Of a stretch of 64,000 nt of DNA, positions 20,385-30,200 are shown one piece after another. Origin of the DNA: Acanthaster planci (taxonomy: Eukaryota > Echinodermata > Asteroidea > Valvatida > Acanthasteridae); NCBI RefSeq assembly GCF_001949145.1, contig NW_019091392.1, positions 288,625-352,624 on the forward strand, given 5' to 3'. Made by a program: the position numbers and the translations under genes. The notes beneath the pieces were generated by a model. It saw only the letters and a program-made list of their open reading frames with translations. It was not told where the DNA came from and searched no databases. Each line of letters opens with the position of its first letter. Within the stretch, counting starts at the first letter, position 1.

Positions 20385-20961
20385 ATAGCCTTTAGGTGGA
20401 TCAGCCCTGCCAAAGCCCATGTAAGTAGACCCCACGTATTTGCTGGTGGTGACGTGTAAGTCGTGCGCATCATAATTTTTATTAGGGACAGGTATGTAAC
20501 CGTTGTCGTAATAATAAACAGTTCCTAATCCATTTGACAAAGTGTCGCAAGTTTGTTTAAACGACTTGTTTGAATCGACGTTAAATAGACGACACGTGTT
20601 TGTAAACTTCCGATGATCGTAATTGTTGTGTAACGCGTCAAATGCGTCGTCGCTCGGAATGGGCATTACGCAGTCGTAAAATATTTTTTGTACATTAAAA
20701 TAAACGTGAAAATTACACATCGCCGACACGTATAGGATCAGACAGGAAATCAAAACCCACACCGCAGGCCGTCGTCGCGCAATACACCGCGAAGTTAAAT
20801 TGATTTTTGGTAAATGAAATTGGCTCGGTAACCTAGCGATTGACGGCTTCGCCCGTGGTGACTTTTGGTGATTTATACGCGTGCGTTAAATTGGAAAACT
20901 CGGCTAAAAACGAGTTGTCCTTATTGACTACGATCGATAGATGCCTAAAGTTGGCTCCCAT
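20310..20961 (-). pseudogene. unidentified minus-strand Polinton protein, broken and truncated
   Basis: The ATG at 20961 (after TATAAAATAA on the minus strand) opens MGANFRHLSIVVNKDNS…EAVNR, then TAG. VTEPISFTKNQFNFAVYCA continues in frame (FAVYCATTACGV) to a second stop. A shift leads to 20762-20310, with FHVYFNVQKIFYDCVMPIP, DALHNNYDHRKFTNTC and LGTVYYYDNGYIPVPNKNYD. The end overlaps the 3' end of the plus-strand coiled-coil gene, so the C-terminal part was either lost or the two genes converged by deletion. Structural role possible by position only. Confidence 0.5.
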
Positions 20962-20966
20962 TTATT

Positions 20967-21209
20967 TTATACGCCTTTAAAAGGAGGTGCCGTTGGTTTG
21001 CTCGCTTGATAAGCGGGTGGTTGTTCCTGATACTTAACCGACTTGGTTAAAGTTATTCGCCAAGTTTTTTTAATAAGATCTTTAAAAAAAAAAAAAACCG
21101 CCCGTTCATTGGCTAGCGTTTCTGCTCTTTCATTGACTTGCCGTTCAAATTCCTCTTTGCTGGTTGATTTAGTTTCTTGTAGTTTGGTGCTCATACTTGA
21201 CCTGATCAT
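20967..21209 (-). pseudogene. C-terminal part of the 177-residue gene or separate small protein
   Basis: The open frame has a Lys/Glu-rich helix (STKLQETKSTSKEEFERQ, ERAETLANERA), a run of Phe from a 13-A homopolymer at 21080-21092, and a Pro-rich tail (QEQPPAYQASKPTAPPF). It overlaps the upstream frame by 41 bp in another phase, which could be a frameshifted extension of it. The poly-A run makes the reading uncertain. Confidence 0.4.
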
Positions 21210-21702
21210 TTTCTTTCATTTCGTTAAACTTTTTCAGTTCAGACAAAATAAGTACAAATTCTTCCGGCGATATGTTACCGTCTTTAATCGCGTGAGATAC
21301 GTATTCCTCGATGGTGTTTAGCTTTGCATTAGCAAGTACGCGGATTTGAACTTGCTTTTTGGTTTTGTGTGTTAATCGGCGAGTGGCGTACTTTAATTTC
21401 GCGTAAGCGCCAAACGCACCAAAAACGATGCATTCCATCACAAGTCCGACGGGCCCAGTAATAGTGCCCGAAATCGCGGGAATGCCAACGGCTGCCGAGG
21501 TAGCGCCCAACATTTCCACACCGTATTCTACGTAACCGAGCGCGGTAAGTATCCGTTTAATCTTTTTGTAGCTAGCTTTGCGCGCGTCGCGTTCTCTTTG
21601 AATCTGGGATTTAATTTGTTCGATCTTTCGAAAGCGGTAAATTTTAGTCTCCACTTGTTCGACCGAGTTTAAACTCAAATCTGGGTAAATGTTAATCGTC
21701 AT
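21169..21702 (-). CDS. 177-residue helical/glycine-rich protein, intact
   Basis: The frame is uninterrupted from ATG 21702. A charged coiled region (YRFRKIEQIKSQIQRERDAR) at residues 22-50 is followed by a Gly/Ala-rich hydrophobic stretch at 55-98 (GATSAAVGIPAISGTITGPV) that could span or insert into a membrane. A conserved-looking helix block then follows (VQIRVLANAKLNTIEEYVSH, then AIKDGNISPEEFVLILSEL). An AT-rich box TATATAATAAAAAG lies just before the ATG. Similar proteins occur in Polintons, function unknown to me. One of the few intact genes in the element. Confidence 0.7.
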   Translation of the reverse strand: MTINIYPDLSLNSVEQVETKIYRFRKIEQIKSQIQRERDARKASYKKIKRILTALGYVEYGVEMLGATSAAVGIPAISGTITGPVGLVMECIVFGAFGAYAKLKYATRRLTHKTKKQVQIRVLANAKLNTIEEYVSHAIKDGNISPEEFVLILSELKKFNEMKENDQVKYEHQTTRN

Positions 21703-21728
21703 CTTTTTATTATATACGCGTTTTAAAA
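21703..21728. promoter_or_regulatory. AT-rich intergenic box, possibly bidirectional
   Basis: On the minus strand it ends TATATAATAAAAAG before ATG 21702. On the plus strand ACGCGTTTTAAAA leads to an ATG at 21729 that opens a 34-codon hydrophobic frame. A shared promoter is possible, but the plus-strand frame may be chance. Confidence 0.4.
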
Positions 21729-21773
21729 ATGTCTAACTCAATTAAAATTTTGCCGATATTATTCAAGAGCATA

Positions 21774-22790
21774 TTATTCACCTCGATCGTTTTTAACAGA
21801 AAAAGTCAATTCACTAATGTTTCTTTGTATTAACTTTTTAGGCGTTTTACACGTCACGGGTGTTGAGGTGCAAGGCTCGGTAGCTATCACGTATAGCAAG
21901 TCTAAAGACTTCCCGTTCATAAATAACGTTGGGTAAAAGTTTTATTTTGGGTACGTTCAATAGCTTAGACACTTCTTTATTTTGTCGCAACTTAATGGCC
22001 AAGGTCACCCTTTAAGATTCTGAGTGAACCTTAAAAGAAACGCCTGGGATCGAGTTTAACAAAAAGTAAAACCAGTCCATGTTATAATAACCGGGAGATA
22101 CCACGATGCTTCCTCTTTGACCCTCGGATAACGGTTGAGATGAGCTTCAAGAATGAATTCTATCGTATATAGGTTCTGTTAGCCCGTCATAAAAGTCTTT
22201 TAGTTAATTTTCTTCTGGGTCTCAGGGAAGTTTGTTGTAGGTCGAGTTGGGGGATTCCCTTCATAAATTTCATCCAAGGCTTGTCTCTGCCCCTCAGGCA
22301 ATGAAACTGATTTGACTTTTTTATCGTTGATATCATATCAAAGCTAAACCAGCCTGCGTTTCTATAATGGTTGTCTTTGGTTTAACTTCTCTCCTAAAGT
22401 TGCGATTTCTTGGTTTAGCTGCTCAATTTCCTCAGCGATGATTCTGATTTCTTCTGCTAAAGTGCCTCTTTCATTTGACTGGATCAATCTGGTTTTAGCT
22501 CTTTGTATTGATTATGAATTGGGAGATACTTCCGTTCTTTCCTCTGAAGGTATTCCAGGCGGTCGTTCGCCAAGTACCCCCGCGGGCCTACCGTTCAAGT
22601 TTATATCCCACTCAGTTTCAGTCGCGTTTGTTACGTTAAAATATCCAGCTTCAAACTGAATATTCTTTACTCGGAGGACTTTGTCGCCTTTGGTGTTTTT
22701 AATGACATCCTTCAATTTAAACATCTGCTCGCTTTCGGTTAAGTAAAGCCTGAGAGTTTCTACGTTTTTGGTTGAGGTTTTAATATCCAT
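21774..22790 (-). pseudogene. coiled-coil protein with capsid-like tail, broken (possible minor capsid)
   Basis: The ATG at 22790 opens 92 codons (MDIKTSTKNVETLRLYLTES, FEAGYFNVTNATETEWDINL, GVLGERPPGIPSEERT). A coiled coil then follows in other frames (LAEEIRIIAEEIEQLNQEIA near 22430) and a linker SVSLPEGQRQALDEIYEGNP near 22280. The rest includes VVSPGYYNMDWFYFLLNSIP near 22090 and IATEPCTSTPVTC near 21860, ending at TAA 21774. The last part loosely recalls a penton/minor-capsid jelly roll (a short strand pattern around SPGYY…), but I would not insist. It could be two genes. At least five breaks. Confidence 0.4.
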
Positions 22791-22807
22791 TCTTATTTTA
22801 CAATAAA

Positions 22808-23246
22808 CTAAATACGTTTTGAGGGGTCTTGTTTAGCGAGGTTTAATTTGTCTCAAGCGTTTTTCCAATACTTATCTGTAACCTGAAACAGATCTTTCAC
22901 TCTCGAGTATTCTTCACCGGTTACCTCTTGTTAGCACACCGCGATCAAAGCTCTCAAAGGTCTGGCCCTGGAAATCTTATGGCCACCACTTGGTTTAACA
23001 CATATTCGATTTGGCCTGAGTGACCACTTGATAGTTCTATGTTTAGCTCTTTAAAATCTTCTCTGATTTTCGTGGTGGTCGTTCTTTAAAAACGTGATGC
23101 TCGTAATATCTATCTCCCATGTGTTCTGGGGCGTATGTAGGAACCCACCCAAAAATTAAACCACAATGTCACCATGCATATCTGTCGTCTATTTCTAATA
23201 TGTGATGCTGGCAGGTGTTTTCTGGTGTGGTGGTGGAGTTGGCCAT
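22808..23246 (-). pseudogene. unidentified small Polinton protein, broken
   Basis: The ATG at 23246 opens MANSTTTPENTCQHHILEID, then DRYAW and a stop, then HCGLIFGWVPTYAPEHMGDR in frame. A shift near 23050 gives REDFKELNIELSSGHSGQIE and YVLNQVVAI. The final block KDLFQVTDKYWKNA ends at 22808. No domain recognised. Confidence 0.4.
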
Positions 23247-23475
23247 GTAGGCAATGAGCCGGTTAAATTATAAATCTCTGTGTCTGTCATTGTTATGATT
23301 AATGAGTGACGTGAAAATAATCTCAGTTATTCCGAGGAATAACCCAGGTTCAATTGATTCATGATTTAATCGACTTTTAATTATACGAGAGATTCAAATT
23401 CAGACGTGCTAAACGCTTGCAACGCCGACTTATTTGAAATTAGTCCGTCATTTCTTATTTTCAACATAGTCGCTG

Positions 23476-24140
23476 TCACTCTATACTGAACGCTGGCGCC
23501 GCACGACAGTGAACCGTGAGTACCGTAGTATACGTCTTTTGGGCAAATAAATGATTGCACGTTGCATCTCTTATTGATAAATTTATCGATATTTGACGAG
23601 TCAATGGATCGCTTTCGGTGATCAAATAGAGAGAGACATAGGGATCTATTTTATCGTACATCCGGTGCTTGTCCATGTAAGGTTGTTTAACGACATATTC
23701 GATCTTGGTCAAATCATCAATGTCGCGACTGGCTTTGTAGGCGTTCATGGTATTTGACGGAAGATTAGACTCTTGAGATTGATGAACCTATAAACGGCTA
23801 AATTTATGTGATCGAGTAATTCCACGGTAGGTTGTTGTATTTGATAGCAGATTTGACGCCCTACTAAATTGTCCGGCGTTTTATCTCGTGTGCCATATTT
23901 GTAAAACGGGTTTATGCCGTAACAGGGTTCTATAGTCATAATCAACAGGCGTTTATTTTGACCGTTGTGATGGTAAAAAATGGGTTAGCTGCATTGACTC
24001 ACGGGAGTCCCTTCTTTAATCACGGGTTTTAAAATGATTAATTTACTCGGGTAAAAGGTACCATAGGTAACGTTGGAGTCACAGTTGTCGGCATTGAGAC
24101 TCTCGTGGTCGTCTGAAACGATATACACTTAGCTTGACAT
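23476..24140 (-). pseudogene. unidentified minus-strand Polinton protein at the right end, broken
   Basis: From ATG 24140 the frame reads MSS, TAG, VYIVSDDHESLNADNCDSN, then PSKLIILKPVIKEGTPVSQ and another stop. A long open part from 23945 (MIMTIEPCYGINPFYKYGTR, DNLVGRQICYQIQQPTVELL) continues after a shift near 23750 with ASRDIDDLTKIEYVVKQPYM, ending at 23476. The pieces are collinear, so one gene of about 220 codons is likely. It is the gene nearest the right inverted repeat. Function unknown. Confidence 0.45.
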
Positions 24141-24209
24141 GGTTATGATTTTTCCGGTTTTGTCATAGATTTTCTCATTTTATTCGGCTGCGTCTATTAA
24201 CTCATGAGT

Positions 24210-24349
24210 TCAATTAAGTCACGAGTTGAGGGCGGGCAAGTTGAGACTTGTAGCGGCCGGAAAGGTAAGTGAAGTGGGAAACCCCGGCAGAGAGGAGGAA
24301 ACAGAGTGCAAAAGTGGGTTGACATTGAACCGAATTTTTCCTTACTACT
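24210..24349 (-). repeat. Polinton right terminal inverted repeat
   Basis: Inverted match to 9616-9708 and then to 9839-9885. A segment of ~120 bp present in the left copy is absent here. Confidence 0.85.
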
Positions 24350-24910
24350 ATTTCAGTAAGGGCTATATGAAATAGTTTCCTTTTCTTTGCAGGACTGCAA
24401 TTGCCAGACCCCCAGACATACTTAATTTCAGTAAGGGCCATATGGGATGACTATTTCTGTGCCAAAACGCCTCTCAAAGATATCCCGTTTTTAGGATACA
24501 AGAATGCGCATTTGGCCAGAATTTTTAATTTAGTGTTCCTTAGATAAAAAGGTACCCCACATGTTAAGACATATTTCCATTTCCTTTGCATGACACAAAT
24601 TGGCAGACAACTTCCAACACTAAATTTCAGTAAGGGCTATCTGGAATGCCTATTTCCCTGTCAATACGCCTCTGAAAGACATCCCGTTTTTAGGATACAA
24701 GAAAGCCCATTTTGCCACAATATTGTACTTAAGTAGTAATTTAGATGAAAATGTACCCTACATGTTAAGAAAAATTTTCCTTTTCTTTAAAGAACTTAAA
24801 TTGGAAGATCCCTAGCCACACTTAATTTCAGTAAGGGCTATATGCAATGCCTATTTCTGTGTCAAAACGCCTCTCAAAGGTATACCGTTTTTAAGACACA
24901 AGAATGAAGT
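24350..24910. repeat. ~200-bp tandem repeat, three units
   Basis: AATTTCAGTAAGGGC begins at 24424, 24623 (one base different before it) and 24824, so the unit is 199-201 bp. The segment directly after the Polinton matches the same unit in part. Internal landmarks are TTTTTAGGATACAAGAA and GTACCC(T/C)ACATGTTAAGA. Confidence 0.85.
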
Positions 24911-25599
24911 TGAAGTATAATGAAGTTGGTATATCTCTTTTTCGCACTCTTATTTTTTCAATATTATAACCCTAACGAAAGATGGGACCTCAGATGGGAC
25001 ATAATTATGGTATAATTATGTAATTGTTTATTTGACGAACAAACTCTTTGAAAATTCGTGAGTACGTTAACTTGCGCGGCCTAAATTTTGACTCTCAGTG
25101 AAAAAGGGTCACAAACAGTATAGGCTTGTGCCACCGCGCGTGCCACGGGCGAAATTGTTACACTGTGTACATTTGATTTGATTTACTTCCGGGGGATTTG
25201 AATTCTTTTTGAAAACGGCAAAACGAGTTCGCCAGTTATATCGCAGCGCGGAAAATCAGCTCTGTTAGAGCAATGCTAGTGAGGAATCACGCTCTACCAA
25301 ACAACACTCCCCAAGCTGTGAAATAATGCTACAGAGGGATTTGATTAAAAGGATTAGTAGGTGTTATCTGCGTTTGTAGATATAAATCACTGCAGATAAG
25401 AAGTTCAAGAGAAGTTCAAAGTATTCGTACGCTTTTCCTTGGGGGTGACATACAAGGTGGTACAGGTCATTGCCAAGTCGCCATTCACATCGTATGTCCC
25501 ACCATGGACAAAAAGCCCAGACTTAGGCATCCTACAGTCTACCCACCTCAAAGAAACTCTCCCGCTGACCTGCCAAACATACTTGACAGACCCCTGCTA
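24911..25599. other. non-coding stretch between two arrays
   Basis: No convincing gene. A frame at 25439-25708 is open for 89 codons, but its 3' third runs into satellite, and I recognise nothing in it. Confidence 0.5.
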
Positions 25600-26136
25600 T
25601 AGCCCCGGTAATCCTTGGCCACATAATCAAGTAGTAGTACACAAACTCCTGCTTTCTTTTGCGGATAGTTCTGAAACTAGAGCAAATATGCATATCAAAC
25701 CTGCATGAATCTATAGAAGAGAATATGCCCTTTCAGATGACACCACGATTGTCAGATCAGAACAATGTTTAGATCCTTAACCATCGGATATATGGAACCT
25801 TCCTTGCGTGAGCAGAGAACCCGTGTAGTGGAAAGAGACTCAGATTTACGCACAAAAAATCATGATGTTGCACACAAACTCCTGATTCCTTTTGCGGATA
25901 TCTCCAAAACTAAAGCAAATATGTATATGAAACCTGCATGAATCGATAGTGTTGCGCGCGTCCTTTCAGAATTTACCACTATTGACAGATCTGGATAGTT
26001 TTTAGAATGTCTAGCATCAAATACATGGAGCCTCTTTCCCGAAAAAAAAACCCGTGTAGTGGAGAAGTGAGTCACATTTACGCAAACAAATCAAGCGGTT
26101 GCACATAAACTCCCGCTTTCTTTTGTAGATATTTCC

Positions 26137-26590
26137 TATAGCCCCGGTAATCCTTGGCCACATGGCGGCGTCATTTACACACATTCCTTGACGCCGACTC
26201 GAATAGATTATTTTCTGGCTATGGGTAATCCCGACGTTAAAGGTGACAAAGTTCGTCTGTTCAGCGGAACAGTGGTAGGCGATACGGGAGTTGATTCCAT
26301 TTGCGCCTAAATAAGAAATTATCAGGAAACTGAGTTGACCTAGGTTTATTGGAATTTGGGGAGGAAGCAGACACGTACATCACATCCACCAGCACCATCA
26401 AATTACATGTATAGCCTTATGTCTAGGAGTCTGAGTCTACATCTCTGCGTCGCCATGTCGGTGTATAAGCATACATGTAGTTGGGGGAGAGTACACAAAG
26501 TGATAATGAAAGAGACGTACGCGAAAAAGCTGGATATGCTGTCTTAGGGTGCCCACTTTGTGCCAAGAACATGGTTACATGCTTCCCTTA
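26137..26590. other. insert of unknown origin within the satellite
   Basis: Satellite sequence stops at about 26136, after TTTTGTAGATATTTC, and resumes near 26590 (CTATGGAGCCTTCTTTGCGT). Between them lies unrelated DNA beginning CTATAGCCCCGGTAATCC, with no recognised gene. The same start sequence occurs at 25598, just before the array. Confidence 0.6.
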
Positions 26591-28305
26591 ACATCAAATC
26601 TATGGAGCCTTCTTTGCGTGAGCAGAGACCCCGTGTAGTGGAAAGGGACTCAGATTTAAGCAAAAAAATCTTCATGTTGCACACAAACTCCTGCTTTCTT
26701 TTGCAGACATTTCCGAACTAAAGCAAATATGCATATGAAACCTGCATGAGTCGATAGATGAAAATATGCTCTTTTAGATGACACCACGGTTGTCAGATCT
26801 GGACAATTTCTAGATCCTTAAACATCGGATATATGGAACATTCCTTGCGTGAGGAGAGAACCCGTGTAGTGGAAAGAGACTCAGATTTACGCACAAAAAA
26901 TCATGATGTTGCACACAAACTCCTGCTTCCTTTTGCGGATATCTCCAAAACTAAAGCAAATATGTATACGAAACCTGCATGAATCGATAGTGTTGCTTGT
27001 GTCCTTTCAGAATATACCACTATTGACATATTTGGATAGTTTGTAGAATGTCTAACATCAAATACATGGAGCCTCTTTCCCGAAAAAAAACCCGTGTAGT
27101 GGAGTAGTGAGTCACATTTACGCAAACATATCAAGCGGTTGCATGCACACAAACTCCGGCTTTCTTTTGCAGATATTTCCGGAACTAAAGCAAATATGCA
27201 TATGAAACCTGCAAGAACCGATCAATGAAAAAATGCCCTTTCAGATGACACCACGGTTGTCAGATCTGGAAACTTTTTAGATCCTTAAACATCAGATATA
27301 TCGAACCTTCTTTGCGTGAGCAGAGAACCCGTGTAGTGGAAAGAGACTCATATTTACGCAAAATAATCAAGCAGCTGAACACAAACTCCTGCTTTCCTTT
27401 ACGGATATTTCCAAAACTGAAGCAAATATGCATATCAAACCTGCAGGAATCGATAGTGTAGCGTGTGTCCTTTCAGAAGACACCACGATTGTCAGATCTG
27501 GGTAGGTTTTAGAATGTCTAACATCGAATATATGGAGCCTTCCTTCACCGAGAACAGAACCCGTGTAGTGGAGAAGTTATTCAGATTTACGCAAACTATC
27601 CGGCAGTAGCATACAAACCTACAATTTTTTTAAGAGATGATTCGGGAACCAAAGCAAATATGCGTATCAAACCTGCATGAATCGATAGACAAAAATATGC
27701 CCTTTCAGATGACACCACAATTGGCAGATCTGGAAAAATTGTTAGATCCTTAAACATCGGGTATACGGAACCTTCTTTGCGTAAGCAGAGAACTCGTGTA
27801 GTGGAAAGATACTCAGATTTACGCAAAATAATCAAGTAGTTGAACACAAACTCCTGCTTTCTTTTGCGGATATTTCTGAAACTAAAGCAAATATGCATAT
27901 CAAACCTGCATGAATCTATAGAAGAGAATATGCCCTTTCAGATGACGCCACGATTGTCAGATCAGAATAATCAAGCAGTTGAAGACAAACTCCTGCATTT
28001 TTTTGCAAATAATTCGCAAAATAAAGCAAAATACATATCAAACTTGCATGAATCGATACATGAGAATATGCCCTTTCAGATGGCACCACGATTGTCAGAT
28101 CTGGACGATTTTTATATCCTTAAACATCGGATATATGGAACCTTCCTTGCGTGAGCAGAGAGCCCGTGTAGTGGAAAGAGACTCATATTTACGCAAAAAA
28201 ATCAAGCAGCTGAACACAAACTCCTGCTTTTTTGCAGATATCTCCCAAACTTCAGCAAATACGCATATCAAACCTGCATGAATCGATAGATGAAAATGTG
28301 CCCTT

Positions 28306-28362
28306 TCAGATGACACATCGATTGTCAGATTTGGAAAATCTGACAATCGATGTGTCATCTGA
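28306..28362. repeat. perfect palindrome inside the satellite (27-bp arms, 3-bp spacer)
   Basis: TCAGATGACACATCGATTGT… is followed after GGA by its exact inverse, ending …GATGTGTCATCTGA. Normal satellite units have only the forward copy, and the sequence after the palindrome jumps to a later point in the unit (CTGAGATTTACGC). Confidence 0.9.
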
Positions 28363-28689
28363 CTGAGATTTACGCAAAATAATCAAGCAGTTGTACACAA
28401 ACTCGCACTTTCTTTTGCAAATAATTCGGGAAAAAAGCAAATATGCATATCAAACTTGCTTGAATCGATACTTGAAAATATGCCCTTTTAGATGACACAT
28501 CGATAGTCAGATCTGGAAAAAGTTTAGATTCTTAAACATCGGATTTTTTTATAGTTTGTATATAGTTTAACATCAAATGTATGGAGCCTTCTTTGCGTGA
28601 GCAGAGAACCCATGTAGTTCAAAGAGACTCAGATTTACGCAAAAAATCAAGCAGCTGAAAACAGACTCCTGCTTTCTTTTATTTTATTT

Positions 28690-29745
28690 CAATTTTATCC
28701 GATAAAACCTTAATTTCCTTCTCCAAGATGGATTCCTCAGCACTAGCTTTTTTCCTCTTCCATGCAGCTATAAGCAATGGTTTTGGTCCTAATTTCCATT
28801 AATAACATTTCAAAAAAAAGTTGGTCATTAATAACAAAATGTATGTCTCGAGGATGGATAGTGTTTAAATTCAATCGCAGGTACGGTGATGCAGCGTAAC
28901 ACTCTACAGCATCAGCAATTGTTTTTTTAACTCTATCCACATAGTCTTTATCAGTGAGGAGTGAATTGTTCAATTCCCAGTAACCAGGACCTCTTTCTGT
29001 TTCATTAAAATCGAACCAAATGTCAACCAGCGAGTGATCTGTACGGTAGCCCAGGTTCATATCACAAGAAATAAGATTTGAGCCGAGTTCCGAAGAAATT
29101 AAAAAAAACTCTAATATAGATAGTTTTGTGGAAGAGTGTTGTTGCCAAGTAAATCTTGTAGGATCGGGATTTTGAGTACGCCATGGGTCAATAAGATCCA
29201 AATCTCTATACATGCTTATTCCTTGCTAACGGATTATTTATGTGGCAGTAGTTGTCGCAGTCTAGTTTAGGATCCAAAACTAAATTCCAATCTCCACAAA
29301 TAATAGCATGGGGGTTATCAAAGTCGTTAATGATGTCCTTGATTTTGTCTTAAAAATAGGTTCATCCCTGTTTGGACCATACAAACTTATCAAAGTAATG
29401 CCATAACCTTGGCATTCCAAACTAAGGGCAACGAAATTTCCATTAATATCGAAATTAGACTCGTGAACCTTATAATCATGGGTATTGTTAAACAAAATAG
29501 CCACGCCCCTGGCATTACTCTTGTAGCTACTAAAGAAACAGTCAAAGCCCCACTCCGCTCGAAATCGGTCTTTCATGAAGTCTGAGCAATGAATATCTTG
29601 CAAACAATAAATGGCGTATCGCTTGGATTTTAAAAAAATGCAGAACATCTCTTCTTTTATTATGGTCAGCCAGCCCCCGGCAATTCATGGAGGCAATCGA
29701 GATCTTACACAAGCACCCTTTACCAGATCTTTGTGAGGTGGCCAT
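28690..29745 (-). pseudogene. LINE ORF2 endonuclease domain (EEP family), truncated
   Basis: From 29745: SIASMNCRGLADHNKRRDV, then after a shift YCLQDIHCSDFMKD, ARGVAILFNN, TLISLYGPNRDEP, GDWNLVLDP (near 29290), DPTRFTWQQHSS, and YRTDHSLVDIWF near 29040. These are the ordered motifs of the apurinic-type endonuclease used by LINEs to nick targets. LQD replaces the usual LQE, altering a metal-binding acidic residue. The end RGPGYWELNNSLL and a Glu-rich helix are typical of the linker that follows the endonuclease in Tx1/L1-like ORF2. The gene stops before any RT. Frameshifts near 29345 and 29640. Confidence 0.85.
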
Positions 29746-29759
29746 TTCTACGTGTCAAT

Positions 29760-30200
29760 CTGTCATGCAAACGGGGAAAGGCTGACCAACAAGCATAAAG
29801 TGAAAAACAGTAAAACGTACGGCTGAGTAGAGTCTGCAAGAAAAGAAGTAAACTGCTTAACACAATAATTAATCTGAACGCGTCCTTGCGAGGGAGGAAA
29901 AACATGTTCGAAAATAAAGTTTCCGAAACCCCATTTTTTTGCCAATAATTAAACACCCCAAAACAAACCAAAGGCACGTCTGCTGCCATAACCCCCCCCC
30001 AAAAAAAAGAATTATCCCAACCCCTTTTGAACTTGATGTTAAAACTTTCTTTAATAAGGTCAAAAGATGACCCGCAGTATGTCTTGGTCGTTGTGAGGAT
30101 TCATATGGGTCCGCACAGAGGCCCCGCAAATATCCAAGTAAGAAAAATGAAAAACATGCACCACTCTTTGCTTGGAAACACACATATTCAATGAAACAAA
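29760..30200. other. LINE inter-ORF region
   Basis: Lies between ORF1 and ORF2 on the minus strand. It has a homopolymer (nine C then eight A near 29990-30010). Open frames of 60-114 codons cross it, but none is recognised. Confidence 0.45.

Larger units (their letters stand above)
9616..24349. mobile_element. Maverick/Polinton, near full length, degenerate (14.7 kb)
   Basis: Inverted ends AGTAATAAGGAAAAATTTGG (left) and AGTAGTAAGGAAAAATTCGG (right, read inward) enclose recognisable remains of a protein-primed DNA polymerase B, a retroviral-type integrase, a double-jelly-roll-type major capsid protein, a packaging ATPase and many small structural-type proteins. This is the established gene set of Polintons, which are 15-20 kb virus-like transposons. 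I did not find an adenain-type cysteine protease. Nearly all large genes are interrupted. Expected 6-bp target duplications are not exact: CACTTC precedes the left end and ATTTCA follows the right. Neighbouring repeat units suggest a few bases were lost at the left junction. Confidence 0.92.
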
